Origin: an uncultured Lachnospiraceae bacterium
GTDB lineage: Bacteria > Bacillota > Clostridia > Lachnospirales > Lachnospiraceae
NCBI GenBank assembly: GCA_947173495.1
Contig: CAMWFQ010000001.1
Span: forward strand, 308,989 to 372,988
DNA: 64,000 nucleotides
Direction of reading: 5' to 3'
The translations under genes were made by a program, and so were the position numbers. The notes beneath the pieces are model-generated. The model made no database searches. It had not been told where the DNA came from and worked only from the letters and a program-made list of their open reading frames with translations. Shown here one piece after another: positions 38,990 to 49,510 of the stretch (positions are counted from its first letter, which is position 1; the number at the start of each line of letters is the position of its first letter).

Positions 38990-40408
38990 TCAGCAAACTC
39001 CCCAGCTTTTTTTCAAAAGACCGATCCCTTCCGCCAGTTCCTTTTCATCCAGATCCCCATATCCCAGAAGCACTGTGTTTTTAAATGCCGTATCTACCAG
39101 CGGCCCCATACAGGCATCCGAAATTCCATACACCCTGACTCCTTCTTCCGCCGCTGAGAGAATCAGCTCCTCTTCCGGAATCTTCTTCCGGCTGGTAAGC
39201 AAAAAGTACAGGCCTCCGTTTTCTCCTGAAACCGCAAAGTCTTTTTCCATGGAGGAGAACTGACTCAGGAGAAAATCATGTCTTCCCCTGTATATCTTCC
39301 TCATTTTATTCAAATAGCGCTCAAAATGGCCTTCTCTGATAAATTCATTCAGGATTCTCTGATCAATTCTGGATACGGTAGAGGCATAAAAACCGCAGTT
39401 TTCCCTGTAGATCTGAAGCAGCCTCAGAGGAAGAACCATATAGCTCACACGGATCGCCGGCGCAATTGCCTTGGAAAAGGTTCCCATATAGATCACCTTC
39501 CCATTTTCATCTGAAGCCTGCAAAGAAGGAATGGGCTTTCCCTTATAGCGAAATTCACTGTCATAATCATCTTCGATCAGATATCGGTCCTCTTTCTCCC
39601 CCGCCCATTTGAGCAGTTCAAGTCTCCTGCCAATAGGCATCACAATTCCGGTAGGATACTGGTGCGTAGGCATGACATAGGCGGCCCGTGCTCCGGACTT
39701 TTTTAATTTTTCCACGTTCATCCCGCTTCTGTCCATGGGAATTGCCAGGATCTCATAGGCAAAGGACTGAAAGATCCTGTAAGCGCGCTTATAGGTGGGT
39801 TCTTCCATGGCAAGAGGCACATGCCTGCCCAGGATCTTCTCCAGCAGCATGAACAGATAGTCTGTCCCTGCTCCGATAATAATCTGTTCCGGCCTGCAGT
39901 TCACACCTCTGGAAGTATGCAGATATTTTCCGATAGTTTCACGCAACTCCACATCTCCCTGCGCGTCCCCTAATGCAAACATTTCACTGTTGGCATCCAC
40001 CAGAATGTTCTTTGTGATCTTTTTCCATGTTGCAAAAGGGAAATCCTTAAGGCTCACTGCATGAGGAGAAAAATCATACAAAACGTTCTGTCTTGTCTCG
40101 GGCTCTCCTGTCTCTGCCGGCGATTTTTCTCTCTCCTCCCGTGGAAACTGAAACAGTTCCTCCACATGACTTACAAAATATCCTCTGCAGGATACCGCCT
40201 CCACATACCCTTCCGCCACAAGCTGTCCGTAAGCTGCATCGATGGTGCTTCTGGCCACCTGGAGATTTTCCGCCAGTAAACGAGTTGAGGGAAGCTTTTC
40301 ACCTGCTGAAAGCTTCCCTTTTCTTATCTCGTCCCTGATATATTCATAAATCTGCTGATAAAGGCATTGACTGCTTTTCTCTTTAAACTGTATTGCCAGA
40401 TCCATCAT
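38990..40408 (-). CDS. MocR/PdxR-type PLP-dependent aminotransferase-like GntR regulator
   Basis: GntR wHTH (LPSTRLLAENLQVARSTIDAAYGQLVAEGYV) fused to aminotransferase fold (LIEDDYDSEFRYKGKPIPSLQA). Confidence 0.92.
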   Translation of the reverse strand: MMDLAIQFKEKSSQCLYQQIYEYIRDEIRKGKLSAGEKLPSTRLLAENLQVARSTIDAAYGQLVAEGYVEAVSCRGYFVSHVEELFQFPREEREKSPAETGEPETRQNVLYDFSPHAVSLKDFPFATWKKITKNILVDANSEMFALGDAQGDVELRETIGKYLHTSRGVNCRPEQIIIGAGTDYLFMLLEKILGRHVPLAMEEPTYKRAYRIFQSFAYEILAIPMDRSGMNVEKLKKSGARAAYVMPTHQYPTGIVMPIGRRLELLKWAGEKEDRYLIEDDYDSEFRYKGKPIPSLQASDENGKVIYMGTFSKAIAPAIRVSYMVLPLRLLQIYRENCGFYASTVSRIDQRILNEFIREGHFERYLNKMRKIYRGRHDFLLSQFSSMEKDFAVSGENGGLYFLLTSRKKIPEEELILSAAEEGVRVYGISDACMGPLVDTAFKNTVLLGYGDLDEKELAEGIGLLKKSWGVC

Positions 40409-41271
40409 AATGCTTTCGTCTTCTTCTCTTTGATCCTTGCGATTAACACTTCTTTTACATCTCTCGCTCTGTCCTTCATTCTGCGGTTAGCCGTCCGCGA
40501 GGTCAGAATCTCGGAAATCAGTCTTGCGGAAAGATCATACTGTCCGTCATTCATGGCAAGCACCGCAATCAGATACTCCGCCGTCGTCTGATCCATCCCG
40601 CACATGGGATAGGTTTCTGTCTGCCTTGCTGTCACAAGCCCCTCCAGTGCGTTTTTCATGAATTCATTTTCCTGAGCACTGATCCTTGCTCTCTGTTCCT
40701 CATAGCCCTCGGCTTCACGATCCAGATGTTCTCCCATACTCCGCAAAAGCCATGCGCTTTTCAGGCAGATATAGGCTTTCTCGCTGGCCCGTGCCCGCTT
40801 TACAACAGCGTTCGCAAGACTTAATTTGTAGCGTTCCAGCGCCTCTTCATAGGTATAGATCTGTTTTTGCTCCTCAGGAGGCTGAAAAGACGTAGAGATC
40901 ATTTCCTTTACAGCCTCTCGCTGGAAATTGGCAAGCCCGCCGAAATAACGGCTGCAGGCCGCATAACCGCATACAGGACAGACCACCACACTGTATTTAA
41001 GCGGCTCGATCTGCTCATATACCGGCCGAAGATCCATATCCGTCCGAAGAAGCCTTACTTTTCCGGTCCTTACAGTTCTCGCTTTAATTTCACTGTAGCA
41101 CACCGGACATTCATAAGTCTTATCAAACAGATAATCTTCTTCTTCCAGCTTCCGCGGCGGTTCCGGCACAGGCTTTGTCGTTTTTTCTTTTTTCTTATTA
41201 TCCTCATATAAGCCGGCAGCGCCTAACTTATCAAGCCCAAACTTCTCCAGCCCAGACAGCAGATCACTCAT
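40405..41271 (-). CDS. DUF2225 domain-containing protein
   Basis: KTYECPVCYSEIKARTVRTGKVRLLRTDMDLRPVYEQIEPLKYSVVVCPVCGYAA. Confidence 0.85.
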   Translation of the reverse strand: MSDLLSGLEKFGLDKLGAAGLYEDNKKKEKTTKPVPEPPRKLEEEDYLFDKTYECPVCYSEIKARTVRTGKVRLLRTDMDLRPVYEQIEPLKYSVVVCPVCGYAACSRYFGGLANFQREAVKEMISTSFQPPEEQKQIYTYEEALERYKLSLANAVVKRARASEKAYICLKSAWLLRSMGEHLDREAEGYEEQRARISAQENEFMKNALEGLVTARQTETYPMCGMDQTTAEYLIAVLAMNDGQYDLSARLISEILTSRTANRRMKDRARDVKEVLIARIKEKKTKAL

Positions 41272-41297
41272 TCTCCATCTCCTACTCCTAAAAATAT

Positions 41298-42995
41298 TTA
41301 ACTTTTCGGCAATACATAAGAGCTTTTCAGAGATACGATCCTGTTAAATACCAGCGCATCCTCTCTGGAATCCTTAGCATCCACACAAAAATACCCCTGA
41401 CGTACGAACTGGAAGCTGTCATAGGGCTTTGCCTGTGCAAGCGCGGGCTCCAGACGGCACTCTTTCAGAACGGTAAGGGAATCGGGATTTAAATTAAGAC
41501 TCCCGTCCTCGTTATAGACACCCTTTTTCTCATCGATGATATTCTCATAAAGCCTTACCTCCGCCTTAATGGATTCTCTGGCAGGCACCCAGTGAATCGT
41601 CCCTTTCACCTTGCGCCCGGTAAAGCCGCTTCCGCTTCGCGTCTGTGGATCATAGGTACAGTGTACCTCGACCACTTTGCCGTTTTCATCTTTCACGCAG
41701 CCTGTACAGGTTACAAAATATGCGTTCATCAGACGCACCTCATTCCCGGGAAACAGACGAAAATACTTCCTGGGGGGATCCTCCATGAAATCCTCCCGGT
41801 CAATGTAAAGCTCTCTCCCAAAAGGAACCTGCCGGGTTCCCATAGCCTCATTTTCAAGATTATTGGCAACCTCCAGCATCTCTGTCTGGTCCTCCGGATA
41901 GTTGTCAATGATCAGCCTGACCGGATCAAGGGCTGCCATCATCCGGGGACGCTTTAACTTCAAATCCTCCCTGATGCAATATTCCAGCATGGCATAATCT
42001 GCAGACGAATTACTCTTGGATACTCCGCACAGCTCCACAAACATCCGAATAGACTCCGGTGTGAATCCTCTTCTCCTGAGAGCCGCAATAGACACCAGCC
42101 TCGGGTCGTCCCAGCCATCTACGATTCCCTCTTCCACAAGCTTCTTGATATATCTCTTTCCCGTGACCACATTGGTCAGATACATTTTGGCAAACTCAAT
42201 CTGCTTTGGCGGATGAGGATACTCCAGTTCTCTCACTACCCAGTCATACAGGGGTCTGTGATCTTCAAATTCCAGCGTGCAGATAGAATGCGTAACATTT
42301 TCTATGGCATCCTCGATAGGATGGGCAAAATCATACATGGGATAAATACACCACTTGTCTCCGGTATTATGATGAGACATGTGCGCCACACGGTAGATTA
42401 CCGGATCCCGCATGTTGATGTTGGGGGACGCCATGTCGATTCTTGCGCGGAGCGTCTTCTCTCCGTCTGCAAACTCGCCTTTTCGCATCCTTTCAAAAAG
42501 GTCAAGATTCTCCTCTATACTTCTCGCCCGTCCGGGATCATCTCTGCCGGGCTCCGTCAGCGTGCCTCTGTATTCCCTTACCTCTTCCGCCGTGAGATCG
42601 GATACATATGCTTTTCCTTTTCTGATCAGCTTAAGCGCTCCCTCATACATCTGTTCAAAATAATTGGATGCAAAAAACAGACGATCCTCCCAGTCCGCTC
42701 CCAGCCATTTGATATCCTCCAGAATCGATTCCACAAATTCTGTCTTTTCTTTGGTGGGATTGGTATCGTCAAAGCGCATATTAAACTTTCCGCCATATTC
42801 TTTTGCCAGCCCATAATTCAGTAAAATACTCTTGGCATGGCCAATATGGAGATAGCCGTTAGGTTCAGGAGGGAATCTGGTACATACCCTGTCATATACC
42901 CCCTCCGCCAGATCTCTGTCGATAATCTGCTGGATAAAATTTCTGGAGCCAGCTGTTTTTTCTTCCTCGGAATTTTTTATATCCTTTTCACACAT
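41298..42995 (-). CDS. glnS: Glutamine--tRNA ligase
   Basis: [37 protein letters not shown], class I aaRS. Confidence 0.95.
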   Translation of the reverse strand: MCEKDIKNSEEEKTAGSRNFIQQIIDRDLAEGVYDRVCTRFPPEPNGYLHIGHAKSILLNYGLAKEYGGKFNMRFDDTNPTKEKTEFVESILEDIKWLGADWEDRLFFASNYFEQMYEGALKLIRKGKAYVSDLTAEEVREYRGTLTEPGRDDPGRARSIEENLDLFERMRKGEFADGEKTLRARIDMASPNINMRDPVIYRVAHMSHHNTGDKWCIYPMYDFAHPIEDAIENVTHSICTLEFEDHRPLYDWVVRELEYPHPPKQIEFAKMYLTNVVTGKRYIKKLVEEGIVDGWDDPRLVSIAALRRRGFTPESIRMFVELCGVSKSNSSADYAMLEYCIREDLKLKRPRMMAALDPVRLIIDNYPEDQTEMLEVANNLENEAMGTRQVPFGRELYIDREDFMEDPPRKYFRLFPGNEVRLMNAYFVTCTGCVKDENGKVVEVHCTYDPQTRSGSGFTGRKVKGTIHWVPARESIKAEVRLYENIIDEKKGVYNEDGSLNLNPDSLTVLKECRLEPALAQAKPYDSFQFVRQGYFCVDAKDSREDALVFNRIVSLKSSYVLPKS

Positions 42996-43007
42996 ATTAT
43001 AAAAGCC

Positions 43008-44129
43008 TCATTTCTTTGTTCTTCCTGTATTTGATTTTCTTTTGGGGGCAGATCTGCTCTCTTTCGCCTTCCGCCCCAAAAGGCTCTGTATCACCTTTAC
43101 CACTTCCCCCAAAAAGCGGATCTCCTCAAGTCCCCAAGTGCGCTCTCTGTCTTTCTGTCCAAAGCATATACGCACCTCTTCCATGCCTGTTACCGACACA
43201 GGCATCACCAGAACTGCCTGCAGGCTAAGAGCGTTCATTTCCTCCCTCTCCTCCACACTCATGGTGGAAGATTTCGAAAGGATCAGCGTTTTCTCCGGCC
43301 ACAGAAGGGAAACGCCTTCTGCCGGGACTTCTATTTTCCATGACCCGTCCTTTTCATACCAGTCGGCGATCAGAACCGGTATTCCTTTTTTCCGGGAATC
43401 ACCAGAGCGGGAAGTGCCTCTCTGCGGGCAGTAATAAAGCGCGATCATGCTCAGCTTCAGGAATTCTCCCGCTTTTTTGAGAACTCTTCCCACAGTGCTT
43501 TCCACGCTCTCTTCTCTTTCCAGAAGCTTTGTGATCTCCAGAAGCGCTTCCATACACTTCAGCTTTTCGCCCATCTCCCTTTCACTGCGGCAGATCCTGT
43601 CATACCGCTCCTTTTGGCGAAACATGGAACGCTTATATTCCAACAGTGCCAGCGCCATATCTCTCAGCGTGTCTACCGCCCGCAAAAACTGTTTTTCGCT
43701 GATCTGACTGGAAAAGCCCTGAAGCGGCGGATTCTCATATTCTTCTTCCGTTTCCCCGCTGTCGGAAAGGACTCCGCAGACCAGCCAGTTCACGACTGTT
43801 TTTCCGCTTACCTTACATGAGATCACTGCCAGACGCAGGTTAGGATAGGCCGTTGCTTCCACCGCCTGATCCTCCAGCGCACTTTCCGACACCCGAAGCC
43901 TCATATTTTCAAACTGCTCTCCATCGATCAGCTCCCGGATCCTCGCGACCTCCGGCTCCTGGCCTTCAAGCTCAGTGATTGGAACACCCTGGTGGTCTGT
44001 GCAGCATACAAATACATTGGCCATGCTGCAGAAATACTTCTGCCATTTTTCCAGTTCCTTTCCTTCTCTGAGGCTTGCAAGCAATGCCTCTCTCTCCTGT
44101 CCTGGAATTCTCTTTTCCCTCTCTTCCAC
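43008..44129 (-). CDS. PocR ligand-binding domain-containing protein
   Basis: EKWQKYFCSMANVFVCCTDHQGVPITE and later GAF-like region. Confidence 0.65.
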   Translation of the reverse strand: MEEREKRIPGQEREALLASLREGKELEKWQKYFCSMANVFVCCTDHQGVPITELEGQEPEVARIRELIDGEQFENMRLRVSESALEDQAVEATAYPNLRLAVISCKVSGKTVVNWLVCGVLSDSGETEEEYENPPLQGFSSQISEKQFLRAVDTLRDMALALLEYKRSMFRQKERYDRICRSEREMGEKLKCMEALLEITKLLEREESVESTVGRVLKKAGEFLKLSMIALYYCPQRGTSRSGDSRKKGIPVLIADWYEKDGSWKIEVPAEGVSLLWPEKTLILSKSSTMSVEEREEMNALSLQAVLVMPVSVTGMEEVRICFGQKDRERTWGLEEIRFLGEVVKVIQSLLGRKAKESRSAPKRKSNTGRTKK

Positions 44130-44186
44130 CAGATATGCTCCTTCCGCTTTTCCTGTCTTTATGCCGTTTTATCTGGCTTTTAATCT

Positions 44187-45659
<1,473 letters not shown>

Positions 45660-45664
45660 TTATG

Positions 45665-46183
45665 TTAGTCCTTGAAAACCTTCCTCGGAGCTACGAACTG
45701 CATTGCTTTTATCATCTCCTCATTAGGCTCAAATATAACCTTCTTTCCGCCCTCATAAAAAAACAGAAATCTTTTGTCCGGCTGCTTTTCCTCACCGGAA
45801 CTGTAGTCCACTGTTTTGTCCGTTCTGTTTTTGTAATTGTCCAGATGCCATGACTTGATGGGCGCCACGATCTCCATTTTATCCAGTTCAAAAACCGCCA
45901 CTCTTTTGCGTCTCGTCCTGGCCATGACTTTGTCAATGGTAAGCTCTTTATCCAGATACAGATATTCATACTCCAGATCTGCATTCAGACGGATAAAATA
46001 GGCTCCAACTCCCAGCGCCACTCCGATCAGGAAGGCGGGAAAGATCACAAATCCCATCAACACAAAGCACGCCGAAAGCATCACCGACAGTATTTTCAGA
46101 AGTGTCATATAAGCCGGAGTCTTTCTTTTAACAAGCCATTCTACATACGTTTCATTCATAATTTTCCACTCTTCTCCCTTCAA
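45665..46183 (-). CDS. DUF6106-like membrane protein
   Basis: ORF with two TM segments, EYEYLYLDKELTIDKVMARTRRKRV. Confidence 0.65.
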   Translation of the reverse strand: MKGEEWKIMNETYVEWLVKRKTPAYMTLLKILSVMLSACFVLMGFVIFPAFLIGVALGVGAYFIRLNADLEYEYLYLDKELTIDKVMARTRRKRVAVFELDKMEIVAPIKSWHLDNYKNRTDKTVDYSSGEEKQPDKRFLFFYEGGKKVIFEPNEEMIKAMQFVAPRKVFKD

Positions 46184-46212
46184 AATCGGATGATTCTATA
46201 TTTACAATACCA

Positions 46213-46429
46213 TACTATATTTCACAAAAAGTTTCAAGTAATATGAGTCTGGTTTTGTTTTTTCGGGATTTTTCAGGATTTAATGAAAAGTTTATTATAA
46301 TTTTATGGTTGATCCTTTTCTCTTCATTGACACTTTTTTTCAAAGTCGTTATGATAGAGTGAACGACAGACTTTTTTGACGTTCACTCTAATATCATAAA
46401 TGAATAGACCCGGTCACAGGATCACCGGA
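46213..46429. repeat. 217-bp direct repeat, left copy (long target duplication)
   Basis: Identical by eye to 48356-48572 at constant offset 2143. Confidence 0.95.
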
Positions 46430-48355
46430 CCCGTCTTTCGGATTTAGCACTATAATCTTTGGGAGTCTATTTTCATACGAAACAGCTGATACCAGCATAT
46501 TTGCTGGCTTTTTATATTTTCATAAAACTTGACAAATCATCTTTTTATACCCTGATTATATAGTGCTATAGTGTTATAATGTACAAGGGTGACTTTTATG
46601 GCATATTTCTTGAAGAAAACAAAGAATAAAAAAGGCATTTATCTACAGATTTACGAAAGTTATTATGATCCCGAACGCAAAGGCGGCGCCCACCGTTCTT
46701 ACAGGCCCATCGGATATATCCATGAACTGCAGGCAGGCGGCATTGACGATCCTATCGCTTTTTACAGCGAAGAAGTCCGGAACCTCAACCGGGATTACAA
46801 AGAAAGAAAACAGGCCGATAAGATGCGGCAGATATCCGATGAGTCTCCTGAAAAACTTCTTGGCTATTTCCCCGTAAAAAATCTTAATGATTCTCTTGGC
46901 TGCAAAAAATACATCGACCTTATGCAGACTGCCGCCGGTTTCAGGTTCAATGTGTTTGATATGGCATCTGCCCTTATTTATGCAAGGACTGTCCATCCAT
47001 GCTCAAAGTCCAGAACCTATGATGAGGTTATCCCGAAACTGTTTGAAAAGCATGACTTTTCCCTGGACCAGCTTTATTCCGGACTTGAATATGTCGGCTC
47101 TGAATATGAGAAGATCATTGAGATCTACAATCACCAGGTCAGAAAGAAATATAAGTTCGATGCTTCCCACACCTATTTTGACTGTACCAACTTCTATTTT
47201 GAAATTGATAAAGAAGATGATTTCAGGTTAAAAGGACCGTCTAAAGAAAACAGAAAAGAACCAATCGTCGGCTTGGGCCTGCTCCTTGATGCAGACCAGA
47301 TACCGGTAGGAATGAAGATGTATCCCGGCAACGAAAGTGAAAAACCAGTGCTCCGGAATATCATTGATGACCTTAAGCAGAGAAATCATATATCTGGAAG
47401 AACCATCCAGGTAGCCGATAAAGGTCTTAACTGTTTTAATAACATTCTCCATGCTCTTAAAGCTGGCGACGGATATATTTTTTCCAAATCTGTCAAGACA
47501 CTGCCGGAAACAGAAAAGACCTGGGTACTGCTAAAGGACGGTTATCTCGATATAAAAAATAAGAAAGGGGAAGTCCTCTACCGCATCAAGGAATGTGTCG
47601 ATGATTTCCCGTATACTTACACGGATTCTGATGGGCACAAAAAAACTCTGAAGCTCCCGGAAAAACGTATTGTTACATTTCACCCAAAACTTGCAGAAAA
47701 ACAGAAGTATGAAATCAACAGGCAGGTGGAAAAGGCAAAAAAACTCCAGGCATCCAAAGCAAAAAAATCCGAATATGGTGACAGCGCAAAATACGTCACC
47801 TTTGTTTCTGCTGATAAGAAAGGACAAAAGACAGATGGTAAGGTCAATGTCGAAATAAACGAAAAAGCTATAGAAAAAGCCAGGGCACTTGCCGGCTACA
47901 ACATGATCGTAACTTCTGAAATCCGTATGGGGGCTTCCGGAATATACGCGGCATATCATAATCTCTGGCGGATCGAGGAGTCTTTCCACGTCATGAAATC
48001 CCAGCTGGATGCCAGGCCTGTGTACCTCCAAAAGCGGGATACTATAACCGGACATTTTCTTATTTGTTATCTTGCCGTACTGCTGACAAGACTTTTCCAG
48101 ATACATATCTTAAATGACAGCTTTGGTACGGAAGAGATTTTTGACTTCATGCATGATTTCAGAGTTGCTAAAGCATCTGAACGGAAATACATAAATCTGA
48201 CCAGAAGTTCCTCTTTCATTAAAGAGTTATCTGCCAAAACCGGCCTGCCACTGACCTCTTATTTCTTTGGAAATGAAGACATAAATAAAATGCTAAGTCA
48301 TAGGTTCTAAACTATGGCTTAGCACTATTTTTTTAATTCAACTCCGAAAGACAGG
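46430..48355 (+). mobile_element. IS1634-family insertion sequence
   Basis: Terminal inverted repeats CCCGTCTTTCGGA / TCCGAAAGACAGG (one mismatch), single transposase ORF, flanked by 217-bp direct repeats. Confidence 0.9.
46598..48310 (+). CDS. IS1634-family transposase (DDE, IS4-like superfamily)
   Basis: HTYFDCTNFYFE, VADKGLNCFNNILHALKAGDGYIFSKSVK, GIYAAYHNLWRIEESFHVMKSQLDARPVYLQKRDTITGHFLICYLAVLL (YREK-like region). Confidence 0.92.
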   Translation: MAYFLKKTKNKKGIYLQIYESYYDPERKGGAHRSYRPIGYIHELQAGGIDDPIAFYSEEVRNLNRDYKERKQADKMRQISDESPEKLLGYFPVKNLNDSLGCKKYIDLMQTAAGFRFNVFDMASALIYARTVHPCSKSRTYDEVIPKLFEKHDFSLDQLYSGLEYVGSEYEKIIEIYNHQVRKKYKFDASHTYFDCTNFYFEIDKEDDFRLKGPSKENRKEPIVGLGLLLDADQIPVGMKMYPGNESEKPVLRNIIDDLKQRNHISGRTIQVADKGLNCFNNILHALKAGDGYIFSKSVKTLPETEKTWVLLKDGYLDIKNKKGEVLYRIKECVDDFPYTYTDSDGHKKTLKLPEKRIVTFHPKLAEKQKYEINRQVEKAKKLQASKAKKSEYGDSAKYVTFVSADKKGQKTDGKVNVEINEKAIEKARALAGYNMIVTSEIRMGASGIYAAYHNLWRIEESFHVMKSQLDARPVYLQKRDTITGHFLICYLAVLLTRLFQIHILNDSFGTEEIFDFMHDFRVAKASERKYINLTRSSSFIKELSAKTGLPLTSYFFGNEDINKMLSHRF

Positions 48356-48572
48356 TACTATATTTCACAAAAAGTTTCAAGTAATATGAGTCTGGTTTTG
48401 TTTTTTCGGGATTTTTCAGGATTTAATGAAAAGTTTATTATAATTTTATGGTTGATCCTTTTCTCTTCATTGACACTTTTTTTCAAAGTCGTTATGATAG
48501 AGTGAACGACAGACTTTTTTGACGTTCACTCTAATATCATAAATGAATAGACCCGGTCACAGGATCACCGGA
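48356..48572. repeat. 217-bp direct repeat, right copy
   Basis: See left copy. Confidence 0.95.
48470..48498 (+). promoter_or_regulatory. Sigma-A promoter (right copy; duplicate at 46327-46355)
   Basis: TTGACA - 17 bp - TATGAT. Confidence 0.75.
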
Positions 48573-48591
48573 TTGTCTGAAAGGAAACGCC

Positions 48592-49443
48592 ATGCCCAAA
48601 AGAGAAAAAAAGCCCCGCGAATACCGGGGCGTCATTGATGAAATCAGAGAGCAGCAGCTGAAAACCAAAGATATGTCAGCCAAAGGAAAACTGGCGTATT
48701 TCTGGGACTACTATAAAGTCCATACCATCGTGATTCTTCTTGTACTGATATTCGGAGGCGCTCTGATCCATGACATTGTATCCGCAAAGGATTACTGCTT
48801 CAGTTCGATCATGATGAATGCCTCTCTTTTATCAGGAGAATCCATGGAGAGTGCCTTTGCAGAATATGCGGATCTGGACACGGAAACCTATCAGTGCTTC
48901 ATTGATACCACCACGGCTCTTTCCCTCCATTCCTATGACCAGTACGGTCTGGCTACCGTCCAGAAGATTATGGCGGAGATGCAGACGGGCGATCTGGATG
49001 TGCTGGTATATGACTCTGAGCTTTTCAATAATTATGCCCCTACGCAGATGTTTCTGGATCTCAGAGAGGTTCTCAGTAAGGATGAGCTTGCCCGCTACCG
49101 GGAGCATCTTTATTATATAGACTATGCTGAAATCCTCCGTGCGGAAAATGCGCCTGATGAGGAGCTGGACGCTTCTGAGGGACTCGCTCCCTATGACGAG
49201 GAGCTGGTCCGACAGGAGACGGAGCTTCACCGCCATCCGGAAAATATGGAAGATCCCATGCCTGTGGGCATCTTTCTGACTGAGTCCCCTTTTGCGGAAA
49301 AGAGCGGCTCCTATAACGGTCTTGAGCCCGTGTTCGGCATCACGGCCACCTCCCATCGCTTCGACACCAGTAAAAAATACCTGGAATTTCTCTGGGATGA
49401 AAGTATTGATTTTTCGCAGATGCTCAATACGGATCTCTTCTGA
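48592..49443 (+). CDS. Hypothetical single-TM membrane protein
   Basis: Basic N-terminus, TM IVILLVLIFGGALIHDIV, SD-like gaaagg. Confidence 0.75.
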   Translation: MPKREKKPREYRGVIDEIREQQLKTKDMSAKGKLAYFWDYYKVHTIVILLVLIFGGALIHDIVSAKDYCFSSIMMNASLLSGESMESAFAEYADLDTETYQCFIDTTTALSLHSYDQYGLATVQKIMAEMQTGDLDVLVYDSELFNNYAPTQMFLDLREVLSKDELARYREHLYYIDYAEILRAENAPDEELDASEGLAPYDEELVRQETELHRHPENMEDPMPVGIFLTESPFAEKSGSYNGLEPVFGITATSHRFDTSKKYLEFLWDESIDFSQMLNTDLF

Positions 49444-49510
49444 TCTGCGCATCCATTTATAGTAAACGATATAACAGAGTCAGCCGAAAAGTGATATGAA
49501 GGTACATAAG

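Noticed and set aside
46213-48572. Direct repeats as LTRs of a retroelement
   Set aside because: The repeats lie outside the terminal inverted repeats of a DDE transposase element and contain a host promoter; a long target duplication explains them better.
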